Assembly (NCBI GenBank): GCA_021793235.1
Contig: JAJYTD010000037.1
Location: forward strand, 1-40,617
DNA: 40,617 nt
Source: Actinomycetes bacterium
Lineage (GTDB): Bacteria > Actinomycetota > Actinomycetes > Streptosporangiales > Streptosporangiaceae
Direction: 5' to 3'
A program made the position numbers and the translations under genes. Under the pieces are notes generated by a model. That model saw only the letters and a program-made list of their open reading frames with translations. It ran no database searches and was not told the DNA's origin. How positions within the stretch are numbered: the stretch's first letter is position 1; each line of letters opens with the position of its first letter. Shown piece by piece: positions 8,584 through 17,188 of the stretch.

Positions 8584-10952
8584 CCACCACCCCCGAGGCC
8601 CCCAACCTGGGCCGGGCGCAGGCGCGCAAGGAGGACGCGCGGCTGCTCACCGGCCGGACCAACTGGACCGACAACATCCGGCTCCCCGGCGCGCTGCACG
8701 TGGCGTTCGTGCGCAGCCCGCTCGCGCACGCCCGCATCACCGGTGTCGACTACTCGGCCGCGCTGGAGCTGCCGGGCGTGGTCGCGGCGTTCAGCGGCGC
8801 CGACTTCGCCGATGAGCAGGGCAGCCTGCCGTGCGCCTGGCCCGTCACCGAGGACATCGTCACTCCCGCCCACCCGCCGATGGCCGTGGACGAGGTGCGC
8901 TACGCGGGCGAGGCCGTGGCCTGCGTGGTGGCGCGGGACGCCCAGTCCGCGGCCGATGCGCTGGAGGCCGTCGACGTCGACTACGAACCGCTGCCGGCGG
9001 TCCTGGACATGGAGGCGGCGCTGGCGGACGGGGCCGACCTGGTGCACGCGGACGCGGGCACGAACAGGTCGTTCCTCTGGCCGTTGACCGAGGGCGACGT
9101 GGACGCCGCGTTCGACGGCGCCGATGTCGTGGTGACCCGGCGCTACCGGCAGCAGCGGCTGATCCCCGCGGCGATGGAGCCGCGCGCGGTGGTCTGCCGC
9201 CCCGAGGGCGACTCGTTCACGCTGTGGTCGGCCACGCAGATCCCGCACGTGCTGCGGGTGATGCTGGCGATGACCACCGGCATACCGGAGCAGGACATCC
9301 GCGTCATCGCGCCCGATGTCGGCGGCGGCTTCGGCTCCAAGCTGCAGGTGACGGCGGAGGAAGTGCTGGCGCTGCTGCTCGCGCGGCGCCTGGGCCTGCC
9401 GGTGAAGTGGACCGAGACGCGGTCGGAGGGGTTCCAGACCACCCACCACGGCCGCGACCAGATCCAGGACGTGTCGATCGCCGCTGACGCGGACGGGCGG
9501 ATCCGCGGGCTCAAGGTCGACCTGCTCGCCGACATGGGCGCCTATCTGATGCTGGTGACACCTGGTGTGCCGATCCTGGGCGCGCTCATGTTCCCGGGGA
9601 TCTACAAGATGGACGCCTACTCCTTCTCCTGCACCGGGGTCTTCACCACCAAGATGCCCACGGACGCCTATCGGGGCGCGGGCCGCCCCGAGGCGACCTA
9701 TGCCATCGAGCGGATCATGAACGAGCTCGCTGACGAGCTCGGCATGGACCCGCTGGAGCTGCGCCGGCGCAACTGGATCGCGCACGAGGAGTTCCCCTAC
9801 ACCACGATCGCGGGCCTGACCTACGACTCCGGGAACTACGAGGCGGCGACCGAGCGCGCCGTGGAGCTGTTCGGCTACAGCGAACTGCGCGCCGAGCAGG
9901 AGCGGCGGCGCGCGGCCGGCGATCCCGTCCAGCTCGGCATCGGCGTTTCGACGTTCACCGAGATGTGCGGGCTGGCGCCGTCGCGGGTCCTGGGTTCGCT
10001 GCGCTACGGCGCGGGCGGTTGGGAGCACGCGTCGGTGCGGATGCTGCCCACCGGCAAGGTGGAGGTGGTCACGGGCTCTTCGGCGCACGGCCAGGGCCAT
10101 GAAACCGCGTGGAGCCAGATCGTGGCGGACCGGCTCGGTGTCCCGTTCGAGGACATCCGGGTCCTGCACGGCGACACCCAGGTCGCTCCCCGGGGCATGG
10201 ACACCTACGGTTCGCGGTCGCTGGTGGTGGGCGGTACCGCTGTCGTGCGGGCCTGCGACCGGGTCGTGGACAAGGCCCGCGCGATCGCCGCGCACATGCT
10301 GGAGGCGGCAGAGGAGGACCTGGAGTTCTCGGGTGGCGTGTTCCGGGTGCGTGGCACCGAGCGGCCTTCGGCGACGATCCAGGAGGTGTCGCTGGCGGCG
10401 TTCGCAGCGCACGACCTGCCCGAGGAGATGGAGGCGTCGCTCGATTCCGAGGCCACGGTCGACCCGGACGACTTCTCCTACCCGCACGGCACCCACCTGT
10501 GCGCGGTGGAGGTGGACACCGAGACCGGCCGTACGCGGATCCGCTCCTATGTGGCCGTGGACGACGTCGGCACGATCGTGAACCCGATGATCGTGGAAGG
10601 CCAGGTGCACGGCGGGCTGGCGCAGGGCATCGCCCAGGCGCTGTATGAGGAGGCGGTCTATGACACCGAGGGCAACCTGGTGACGTCGACGATGGCCGAC
10701 TACCTGCTGCCGTCGGCGGCGGACCTGCCGGACTTCACCACCGATCGGACCGTGACGCCCTCGACCACCAACCCGCTGGGGGTCAAGGGCGTCGGCGAGG
10801 CCGGCACGATCGCCTCCACGCCGGCCGTGGTCAACGCGGTCGTGGATGCGCTGCGCCCCTACGGGGTGCGCGACGTGCCCATGCCGTGCACGCCCGAGCG
10901 CGTGTGGCGGGCGGTCACCGGTGTCCAGGACAACGAGGGAGCGGCACAGTGA
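8580..10952 (+). CDS. Molybdopterin-binding large subunit, form II CoxL-like (AYRGAGR)
   Basis: The 790-residue catalytic subunit belongs to the xanthine oxidase superfamily and binds molybdenum with molybdopterin cytosine dinucleotide. Key blocks are the N-terminal RKEDARLLTG, DVGGGFGSK (247-254), the signature AYRGAGR (363-369) and the near-C-terminal GVGEAG whose Glu is the base next to molybdenum. Bona fide form I CO dehydrogenase has AYxCSFR; AYRGAGR defines form II (BMS-type) enzymes, for which CO oxidation is disputed and the substrate is often unknown. The S-L-M gene order also matches form II rather than the M-S-L order of form I. It overlaps coxS-like and the FAD subunit by 4 bases each. 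No maturation genes (coxD/E/F/G-like) are in the window. The 721-residue open frame on the opposite strand is a GC-shadow. Confidence 0.93.
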   Translation: MTTTPEAPNLGRAQARKEDARLLTGRTNWTDNIRLPGALHVAFVRSPLAHARITGVDYSAALELPGVVAAFSGADFADEQGSLPCAWPVTEDIVTPAHPPMAVDEVRYAGEAVACVVARDAQSAADALEAVDVDYEPLPAVLDMEAALADGADLVHADAGTNRSFLWPLTEGDVDAAFDGADVVVTRRYRQQRLIPAAMEPRAVVCRPEGDSFTLWSATQIPHVLRVMLAMTTGIPEQDIRVIAPDVGGGFGSKLQVTAEEVLALLLARRLGLPVKWTETRSEGFQTTHHGRDQIQDVSIAADADGRIRGLKVDLLADMGAYLMLVTPGVPILGALMFPGIYKMDAYSFSCTGVFTTKMPTDAYRGAGRPEATYAIERIMNELADELGMDPLELRRRNWIAHEEFPYTTIAGLTYDSGNYEAATERAVELFGYSELRAEQERRRAAGDPVQLGIGVSTFTEMCGLAPSRVLGSLRYGAGGWEHASVRMLPTGKVEVVTGSSAHGQGHETAWSQIVADRLGVPFEDIRVLHGDTQVAPRGMDTYGSRSLVVGGTAVVRACDRVVDKARAIAAHMLEAAEEDLEFSGGVFRVRGTERPSATIQEVSLAAFAAHDLPEEMEASLDSEATVDPDDFSYPHGTHLCAVEVDTETGRTRIRSYVAVDDVGTIVNPMIVEGQVHGGLAQGIAQALYEEAVYDTEGNLVTSTMADYLLPSAADLPDFTTDRTVTPSTTNPLGVKGVGEAGTIASTPAVVNAVVDALRPYGVRDVPMPCTPERVWRAVTGVQDNEGAAQ

Positions 10953-11800
10953 TACCTCCGCGATTCGACTACACCCGGCCCGCCACCCTCGCCGAGGCCG
11001 TCGGCATCCTGGCCGCCGACGAGGACGCCAAAGTCCTCGCCGGCGGGCAGAGCCTGCTGCCGCTGCTGCGTTTCCGGCTGGCCTCCCCCACCTCGGTGGT
11101 GGACCTGGGTGCGATCGCCGGGCTGCGGGGCGTTGCAGACGAGGGCGGCCACGTGCGGGTCGGCGCGCTGACCACCCACTACGAGGTGGTCAACGACCCG
11201 CTGATCGCGGCGCACTGCGGCCTGCTCGCCCAGGCGACCCGGACGGTCGCCGACCCCGCGGTCCGGCACCGGGGCACCATCGGCGGTTCCATGGCCCACG
11301 CCGATCCGGCGGGCGACCTGCCCGCGGTGGCGCTCGCCTTGGCCGCCGAGTTCCTGGTGACCGGCCCCGGCGGCGACCGGTCCGTTCCCGCGGCCGAGTT
11401 CTTCGTGGACTACCTGACCACGGCGCTCGAACCCGGGGAGGTGCTGACGGCGATCCGCATCCCCAAACTGGACGGGTGGTCGTTCCACTACGAGAAGTTC
11501 TCCCGGACCGCGCAGGCATGGGCTATCGTCGGAGTAGCCGCCGCGGTACGCCGCGTCAACGGCGACATCACCGAGGCTCGGGTGGGGCTGACCAACATGG
11601 GCACCACCCCCGTCCGCGCCGACAGCGTGGAATCGGCCTGCCGGGGGATCCCCGCTCAGGCCGACGCGATACATGAGGCCGCCCGGTCCGCCGACGCCGA
11701 AGCGGACCCGCCGAGCGACCTCAGTGCCCAAGCCGATTACCGCCGCCACCTCGCCCGGGTGCTCACCGGCCGCGCTCTGGCGCGCGCCGCTGGCAGCTGA
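10949..11800 (+). CDS. CoxM-like FAD-binding subunit of the molybdenum hydroxylase
   Basis: The 283-residue protein carries FAD, which takes electrons from the 2Fe-2S subunit. The two flavin-binding motifs are AGGQSLLPLLRFRLA (about 31-45) and TIGGSMAHADPAGDLPA (about 109-125). The CO dehydrogenase C-terminal domain follows (FHYEKFSRTAQAWAIVGVAA). Length matches the usual 280-300. The start is GTG at 10949 overlapping the TGA of the large subunit (GTGA), which fixes the reading frame. It is the last gene of the operon: a strong hairpin begins 14 bases after its stop. The electron acceptor (quinone, or oxygen) cannot be told from sequence. Confidence 0.93.
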   Translation: MIPPRFDYTRPATLAEAVGILAADEDAKVLAGGQSLLPLLRFRLASPTSVVDLGAIAGLRGVADEGGHVRVGALTTHYEVVNDPLIAAHCGLLAQATRTVADPAVRHRGTIGGSMAHADPAGDLPAVALALAAEFLVTGPGGDRSVPAAEFFVDYLTTALEPGEVLTAIRIPKLDGWSFHYEKFSRTAQAWAIVGVAAAVRRVNGDITEARVGLTNMGTTPVRADSVESACRGIPAQADAIHEAARSADAEADPPSDLSAQADYRRHLARVLTGRALARAAGS

Positions 11801-11814
11801 ACGGGGCCGGGACG

Positions 11815-11859
11815 GGGATGGGGCCGCGGACGTCCGGGGGGCGATCGCGGCCCCATCCC
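11815..11859 (+). terminator. 14-bp hairpin ending the molybdenum hydroxylase operon
   Basis: A perfect 14-bp stem (GGGATGGGGCCGCG paired with 11846-11859) closes a 17-base loop, 14 bases after the FAD-subunit stop. There is no clear U-run, which is usual for high-GC actinobacterial terminators. The remaining bases up to 12029 show no gene. Confidence 0.7.
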
Positions 11860-12029
11860 ATGCGCGATGCGGGAGCGGCGGCAACGGCTCGAACGGCGCG
11901 GCCCGCCACGGCGCGCGCAGGGGGGCTCCGCCCGGAAAAAGGGGAGCTGCACGAGCGCGGTAGGCTTCGTACCCGCGGAAGCGGTCCGGGTCCGGGCCGC
12001 TCGGCGAAACTGTGATCAGGAGTCCCCCC

Positions 12030-12713
12030 GTGCCTTTGCTCTCCCCCCGTGCCCCCGGTGTGTACCGCGGCATCGCGCCCACCCTCCTCGCCATCGCGCT
12101 GGCGGTCCCGCTCGCCGGCTGCGAATGGCGTGACGACCCCGCCGCGGACGATCCCTCCCCTCAGGAGTCACCAGAGGCGTCGGCTTCGCCCAGCGCCGAA
12201 GACGAGGGGCAGGACAGCGAGGAGTCGCCCGCCGCGGCGATCGAACTGGAGCAGTCGGTGGAGAACCCGCCGTGGCGGGGCGAGGTCGGAGAGCCCCCAG
12301 ACCAGTCGAGCACGTACCAGATCTCCGTCTACAACGACGAGCTCGGCCCCGACCCCACCCACATCCTGGTGCGGCCGGTGAGCGCCGAGCAGACCGCCGA
12401 CGGTATGGCGTTCGAGCTGAGTTTCACCTGGAACGTCGCCGAGCAGACCGGCGAGATCTACCACGACCAGTTCTATGTGGAGGCCGGCGGCGAGCGCTAC
12501 ACCACGGGTGAAGACGGCGTCCTCACCTCCTACGCCCTGGCCGAGGGCGGCAGCGAGATGGTGATCGAGCACAGCCTCACCATCCCCGAAGCCCCCGAGT
12601 CCGGGGCCCTCTTCTTCCAGGGCGAGGGCTATGCGACTGACGGCACCGGGCTTCCCCCTATCGGCGTGTGCTACCAGGCCGGCGGCGAGTTCAGCATCGG
12701 CACCTGCGGCTGA
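12030..12713 (+). CDS. Secreted lipoprotein of unknown function
   Basis: The 227-residue protein has a type II signal peptide: a short basic N-region, hydrophobic LLAIALAVPLAGC and the lipobox L28-A29-G30 before Cys31, so it should be lipid-anchored outside the membrane. A Ser/Glu/Pro-rich low-complexity linker (about 34-75) leads to a compact beta-rich domain (about 85-227) with two cysteines near the end (GVCYQ and GTCG) that may form a disulfide. The start GTG at 12030 has AGGAG 7 bases upstream; an in-frame GTG at 12012 lacks one. I do not recognise the domain. It could be a partner of the receptor kinase just downstream, but they are separated by a hairpin and a promoter-like site. Confidence 0.8.
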   Translation: MPLLSPRAPGVYRGIAPTLLAIALAVPLAGCEWRDDPAADDPSPQESPEASASPSAEDEGQDSEESPAAAIELEQSVENPPWRGEVGEPPDQSSTYQISVYNDELGPDPTHILVRPVSAEQTADGMAFELSFTWNVAEQTGEIYHDQFYVEAGGERYTTGEDGVLTSYALAEGGSEMVIEHSLTIPEAPESGALFFQGEGYATDGTGLPPIGVCYQAGGEFSIGTCG

Positions 12714-12718
12714 GCGCA

Positions 12719-12743
12719 CCGCCGGCCCCTCGGGGAGCGGCGG
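12719..12743 (+). terminator. Hairpin just after the lipoprotein gene
   Basis: CCGCCG (12719-12724) pairs with CGGCGG (12738-12743), and an inner CCCC/GGGG stem sits within the loop. It begins 5 bases after the lipoprotein stop codon. No U-run follows. Together with the spacing it suggests separate transcription of the lipoprotein and kinase genes. Confidence 0.5.
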
Positions 12744-12896
12744 CCCCCGCGGATCGGCGAACGGAGCCGCCAGGCCCCGGAAGGGGGATGCCCTTGCCGC
12801 CCCGCCCCTTCCGCCTCGGCCGCAAGGCGCGGCCGCCGCAATCGGCGACCCCCTTGGCCGGGGGATCTGGAGGCATATGCGCACTCCGGCACGGTT

Positions 12897-12902
12897 TATG
12901 AT
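12897..12902 (+). promoter_or_regulatory. Candidate -10 box (TATGAT) of the Ser/Thr kinase gene
   Basis: TATGAT lies 33 bases before the kinase ATG in an otherwise very GC-rich spacer. No consensus -35 is found 16-18 bases upstream, so this may be an activator-dependent or extended promoter. The ribosome site AGGAAG (12924-12929) follows. Confidence 0.35.
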
Positions 12903-12935
12903 CACCCGAACAAGGACCTAACTAGGAAGAAAACG

Positions 12936-15119
12936 ATGACCTCGGGCAACGACGCGGGAGGCACGCCTCTCCCCCCGGAACTGCGGCCGCTGACCGACAA
13001 AGATCCGAGGAGAATCGGCCCGTACCGGGTCGTGGGGCGGCTCGGCGAGGGCGGCATGGGCGCCGTCTACGGAGCCCTTGACGACCAGGACCGGTGCATC
13101 GCGGTCAAGGTCGTGCACGAGCGGTTCGCCGAGGACGCGGAGTTCCGCACGGCGTTCGCGCGCGAGGTCCAGTTGATGCGCCAGGTCGGCGGTGTCTGCG
13201 CCGCCGCTGTGCACGCCGCCGACACCGAAGCCGCGCGGCCGTGGGTGGCCACCGACTTCATTCCCGGACCGACCCTGCGCCGGCACGTCGACGAGCACGG
13301 CCCTGTTGCCCCGGAGATGCTGTTCGCCTTCGCCGCGGGCACGGCCGAAGCCCTCGCGTCCGTCCATGCGGCCGGAATCGTGCACTGCGACGTCAAACCC
13401 GGCAACGTCATCCTCTCCCCTGATGGCCCGAAGGTCCTGGACTTCGGCATCGCGCGGCCGGTAGCGGCCACAGATCCCACGGGCGCCGTGTTCGGCTCGC
13501 CGGGGTGGCTGAGCCCCGAGCGCTACCGGGGTGAGGCGCCCACCCCCGCCGCCGATGTGTTCGCCTGGGGCGGCCTGGTCGCCTTCGCCGCCACCGGCCG
13601 CACGCCTTTCGGCCGCGGCGACACCGCCGAACTGCGCCGCCGCACTCTGGAGGAGGACCCCGACCTCGACGGCCTGGCCCCCGAACTGCTGCCGCTGATC
13701 CAGTCGGCCATGGCCAAGGACCCCAGCGCGCGCCCGACGGCGGAGAGCGCCTACCGCGGCATCATCGCTTTCACCGCACCCGACGACACCAGCGGCATCG
13801 CAACAGTCGACCTCGCCCAGCGCCTGCGCGGTCTCATCACACACCACTGGCGCGGCATCGACGTCAGTTGGCACAACCCCGCCCTGTGGCTCGCCGCGGC
13901 TCCGTTCATCGGCGCCGCGGGCGGCACCGCTCTGGCCGCCGGGACCGGCGCCGCGGGCGGTGCGGCCGCGGCGGGAGCCGCAGGGGCGGCCGGGACCGCG
14001 GGGGCCTCCACCGCGTCCGCCGGGATCGCGGGCGGAGCGGCCGCGGGCGGCACCGCGACCGCGAGCACCGCCGCGGCCGTAGGCGGCGGTGCCGTAGCCG
14101 GCGGGGCCGGCACGGCCAAGGTCGCGGCCATCGTGACATCGGCGGTCGTCGCCACGGCTGCGGTGGGCACCGGCGGGTACTACGCCGCCGAGGCGCTCTC
14201 CGACGAGGGGGCGCCGCAGGCCCAGGCGAGCCCGAGCCCCAGCCCGTCACCGTCGCTGGGCCCGCCCGAGGACATCGTCGCGGACATCATCACCCTCATC
14301 GAGTCGGCGGACAGCTACCGCGCCAGCCACACGACCGTGGTCGAGGGCGGCAATGTTCCCGGCACCGAAGAGTTCGCCTTCAGCAGCGAGGGCGAACCGG
14401 TCTACCAGTGGTTCACCGGAGGCAACTCCACGGCGGGCGGGACCGACCGCCTCTACCGCGAGGACCAGGACCTGCTGCTCATACGCGAGTGGGGCGCGAC
14501 TGTCCCCGAGGACCACTACATGCAGTCGCCCGGCCCGTCGGAGGAGGAGGCGGCCGGCTTCTCGCGTGAACCGGTGCTCGCCCCGTTCCAGGAGCTCAGC
14601 GCGTCCATGGAGGTGACGGACCGCACCGAGGACGAGGTCGACGGAGTGGCGGCCACCCTGATCACCGGGACGTTCGACCACGTGGACGAGCGGACGGGCA
14701 CGGAGTATCCCGGGATCGACTTCCAACTGTGGGTGGACGCCGGGGGAACCCCGGTGCGGTTGAGCTACCAGACCGACACCGGCGAGCACTCCTGGCTCTA
14801 CAGCGACATCGGCGGCGGGCTCAACGGGCGCAACTGCGGTGCCGTGGACGGTGTCCACACGGTGGGCGAGGCACTGGTCGTCCCGCTGAACCGGGACCTC
14901 ACCTGCGAGGAGGTGGTCCCCGTCGTCGAGGAGTACCTCGCGATGCCCGACGACCAGAAGGAGGGCACGGGCTACCTCGCCGAGATCGACGGCTGGACCT
15001 GCGGGGTGCCGACCGCCGCCGAGATCGGGGCGCGCAGCAGCGAGGACGTCGCCACGTGCCGCACCGACGAGGCGGAGACGACGTCGGGCCGGCGCGTCGA
15101 CCTGCTCCGCCTGGACTGA
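12936..15119 (+). CDS. Receptor-type Ser/Thr protein kinase with an LppX/LprG-like extracellular domain
   Basis: The 727-residue protein has a cytoplasmic kinase domain (about 28-278): glycine loop LGEGGMGAVY, Lys58, catalytic loop HCDVKPGN (150-157), DFG (169-171) and SPERY. The Arg of the usual HRD motif is Cys151, so it is a non-RD kinase and may not need activation-loop phosphorylation. An Ala/Gly-rich hydrophobic stretch (about 317-420) contains the membrane helix (395-417), followed by a Ser-Pro linker. The outside part (about 442-628: DIVADIITLIESADSYRASH onward) resembles the lipid-binding LppX/LprG lipoprotein fold. The last 100 residues contain four cysteines (634, 657, 689, 708), probably two disulfides. 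PASTA repeats, common in such kinases, are absent. The fold assignment of the outside part is inference from strand pattern. ATG has AGGAAG 6 bases upstream. Confidence 0.88.
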   Translation: MTSGNDAGGTPLPPELRPLTDKDPRRIGPYRVVGRLGEGGMGAVYGALDDQDRCIAVKVVHERFAEDAEFRTAFAREVQLMRQVGGVCAAAVHAADTEAARPWVATDFIPGPTLRRHVDEHGPVAPEMLFAFAAGTAEALASVHAAGIVHCDVKPGNVILSPDGPKVLDFGIARPVAATDPTGAVFGSPGWLSPERYRGEAPTPAADVFAWGGLVAFAATGRTPFGRGDTAELRRRTLEEDPDLDGLAPELLPLIQSAMAKDPSARPTAESAYRGIIAFTAPDDTSGIATVDLAQRLRGLITHHWRGIDVSWHNPALWLAAAPFIGAAGGTALAAGTGAAGGAAAAGAAGAAGTAGASTASAGIAGGAAAGGTATASTAAAVGGGAVAGGAGTAKVAAIVTSAVVATAAVGTGGYYAAEALSDEGAPQAQASPSPSPSPSLGPPEDIVADIITLIESADSYRASHTTVVEGGNVPGTEEFAFSSEGEPVYQWFTGGNSTAGGTDRLYREDQDLLLIREWGATVPEDHYMQSPGPSEEEAAGFSREPVLAPFQELSASMEVTDRTEDEVDGVAATLITGTFDHVDERTGTEYPGIDFQLWVDAGGTPVRLSYQTDTGEHSWLYSDIGGGLNGRNCGAVDGVHTVGEALVVPLNRDLTCEEVVPVVEEYLAMPDDQKEGTGYLAEIDGWTCGVPTAAEIGARSSEDVATCRTDEAETTSGRRVDLLRLD

Positions 15120-15204
15120 CGGGGCGCGTGGCGGCCGCAGCGGGCAGGCGGCCGCAGCGCAGGACCGGCGCGGGACGGCGATCCTGGTCAGGACGGCGCC
15201 GGTA
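15120..15204. other. Convergent intergenic spacer with a tandem 12-mer
   Basis: GCGGCCGCAGCG occurs twice about 18 bases apart in the spacer between the kinase gene and the convergent ABC operon. No intrinsic terminator with a U-run is seen. Confidence 0.4.
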
Positions 15205-16077
15205 TCAGGCGGTCTGGCGGGCGCCCAGGCCGATCCCCGGCGCCGCGGCCGCGCTCCCGTTCGGCGCACCGCGGCGCGCGGAACCGGGGCGGCGGTCGGC
15301 GGGGACGACGAGAGGGGCGCCGGTCTCAGGGTCGGGGATGACCCGCACCGGCAGCCCGAAGACCTGCTCCACCAGTTCCTCGGTGATGATCCGGTGCGGT
15401 TCGCCCTCGGCCACCACCCGGCCGTCCTTCATCGCGATGAGGTGGGTGGCGTAGCGGCAGGCGTGGTTGAGGTCGTGCAGCACGGCGACGAGCGTGTATT
15501 CGCGCTCGCCGTGCAGTTGCGCGCACAGGTCCAACACGTCCATCTGGTGGGCGATGTCGAGATAGGTGGTCGGCTCGTCGAGCAGCAGCAGCGGTGTCTG
15601 CTGGGCCAGCACCATCGCCAGCCAGACCCGCTGGCGCTGGCCGCCGGACAGTTCGTCCACCATGCGCGCCGCCAGGTCGACCACGCCGGTGGCCGCCATG
15701 GCCTCGTTGATGATCCGCTCGTCGGCGCGGGACCACTGCTTGAGGAACTTCTGGTGCGGGTAGCGCCCGCGCGCCACGAGGTCGGCCACGGTGATCCCGT
15801 CGGGGGCGATCGAGGACTGCGGCAGCAGGCCCAGCCGCCGCGCGACCTCCTTGGAGGGGTAGGAGCTGATGAGCCGACCGTCGAGGTGGACGGCGCCCTC
15901 GGAGGGCTTGAGCATCCGCGACAGCGCGCGCAGCAGCGTCGACTTGCCGCAGGCGTTGGGCCCCACGATCACCGTGAAGGAATTGTCCGGGATGGCGACC
16001 TCCAAATCCCGGGAGATGACGCTCTGGTCATAGGCCAGGGTCAGGTTCTCTCCCCACAGCCGGGAGGTTTCGGGCAT
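15205..16077 (-). CDS. Iron-siderophore ABC transporter ATPase (FecE/FepC family)
   Basis: The 290-residue ATPase shows Walker A GPNACGKST (39-47), Q-loop LPQSS, signature LSGGQRQR (143-150), Walker B LLLLDEPTTYLD (163-174) and H-loop VLHDLNHACRYA. The wording SGGQRQRVWLAMVLAQ and DEPTTYLDIAHQMDVLDL is typical of ferric-siderophore, heme and cobalamin importers. The start is ATG at 16077 with GGAGAG 5 bases upstream; the upstream ATG at 16122 has no ribosome site and falls on the end of the permease gene. It is the third gene of the permease-permease-ATPase operon, starting 37 bases after the second permease. A Gly/Pro/Ala-rich C-terminal tail of about 35 residues exceeds the family core. Confidence 0.93.
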   Translation of the reverse strand: MPETSRLWGENLTLAYDQSVISRDLEVAIPDNSFTVIVGPNACGKSTLLRALSRMLKPSEGAVHLDGRLISSYPSKEVARRLGLLPQSSIAPDGITVADLVARGRYPHQKFLKQWSRADERIINEAMAATGVVDLAARMVDELSGGQRQRVWLAMVLAQQTPLLLLDEPTTYLDIAHQMDVLDLCAQLHGEREYTLVAVLHDLNHACRYATHLIAMKDGRVVAEGEPHRIITEELVEQVFGLPVRVIPDPETGAPLVVPADRRPGSARRGAPNGSAAAAPGIGLGARQTA

Positions 16078-16114
16078 CGTCTCTCCTTGGTGCGTGACGT
16101 GAAAGGGGGCGGTA

Positions 16115-17188
16115 TCAGGCACGTCCGGTGCGCCATTCGCGGTAGAGCAGCCAGATGAGGTAGCTTCCGCCGATGACCGCGGTCACCGCGCCCACGGGAA
16201 GCTGGGCCGGGGCCAGTGCCCGCTGCCCCACCAGATCGGCGGTGACCAGCAGGAGTGCGCCCATGAGGCCCGCACCGAAGATGGGGGTGCCGGTGGTGCG
16301 CGCCAGTCGGCGGGCCAGCTGCGGGGCGGCCAGGGCGATGAAGCCGATTGGTCCGGACACGGCGATGGCGGCCCCGGTGAGGGCGCTCGCCAGGATCAGC
16401 GCGGTCACCTGGGTGGTCTGCACCGGCACGCCCAGCGCGTGCGCGGTGTCGTCGCCCATTTCCATGAGCCGCAGCCGCTGCCCCAGTGCGAGCACGGCCG
16501 GACCCAGGACGCCGACGCCGATCGCGACGGCGATGACCTCGCCCCACCCCCGGCCGTGGAGGCTGCCGATCATCCACACCTGCGCGGCCACCGCCTCGGT
16601 GAGGTCGGCCCGGGTCATGAGGTAGTCGCGGACGGCCAGCAGCAGCGCGTTGATGCCGATGCCGACGAGGATCAGCCGGTACCCCTGCACGCCCTTCTTC
16701 AGGGCGAGCAGGTAGACCAGGCCGGCCGTTGCGATGCCGCCGATCACGGCACCGATGGAGACCTGGGTCATGGTGCCGCCGAAGACCAGGATGGTCGCGA
16801 CCGCCGCGGTCGACGCGCCGCCCGTGAAACCGATGATGTCGGGGCTGCCCAGCGGGTTGCGCGACAGGCTCTGGAACACGCCGCCCGCGATGCCCAGAGC
16901 CACGCCGACCAGGACCGCTGTCCAGGCCCGCGGCAGCCGGACCCCCTGCACGAAGAAGACGTCCAGCCGCTTGCCCTCGCCGGTCAGCGCGAGCAGCACA
17001 TCAGGCAGCGCGATCGCGTAGTCCCCGACCATCAGGGAGACCGCGAAGACGGCGGTGGTCGCGGCGAGCAGCGTGCCGTAGACAGCGGCGATGCGCAGGC
17101 GCCGCGCGGAGAAGGCGAGCCGGGCGCCGCGGGCAGGAGGCGGTGCGGAGCCGGTCCACGGGTGCGGACGCGGTGGTGCTGTCGTCAT
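16115..17188 (-). CDS. FecCD-family iron-siderophore ABC permease (second subunit)
   Basis: The 357-residue polytopic permease has about nine to ten membrane helices and the FecCD hallmark segments RLPRAWTAVLVGVALGIAGG, SRNPLGSPDIIGFTGGAS, ALGVPVQTTQ and SGPIGFIALAAPQLARRL, the region that contacts the ATPase. About 40 N-terminal residues are polar and Pro/Arg-rich before the first helix. The ATG at 17188 overlaps the TGA of the upstream permease (ATGA), which fixes the start; the longer open frame to 17356 lies within that permease gene. It pairs with the upstream permease as a heterodimer, as in FepD/FepG. Confidence 0.93.
   Translation of the reverse strand: MTTAPPRPHPWTGSAPPPARGARLAFSARRLRIAAVYGTLLAATTAVFAVSLMVGDYAIALPDVLLALTGEGKRLDVFFVQGVRLPRAWTAVLVGVALGIAGGVFQSLSRNPLGSPDIIGFTGGASTAAVATILVFGGTMTQVSIGAVIGGIATAGLVYLLALKKGVQGYRLILVGIGINALLLAVRDYLMTRADLTEAVAAQVWMIGSLHGRGWGEVIAVAIGVGVLGPAVLALGQRLRLMEMGDDTAHALGVPVQTTQVTALILASALTGAAIAVSGPIGFIALAAPQLARRLARTTGTPIFGAGLMGALLLVTADLVGQRALAPAQLPVGAVTAVIGGSYLIWLLYREWRTGRA

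Noticed and set aside
8445-10610. 721-codon minus-strand open frame opposite the molybdenum subunit
   Set aside because: His/Arg/Gly-rich shadow without motifs; the plus-strand gene has complete family signatures.
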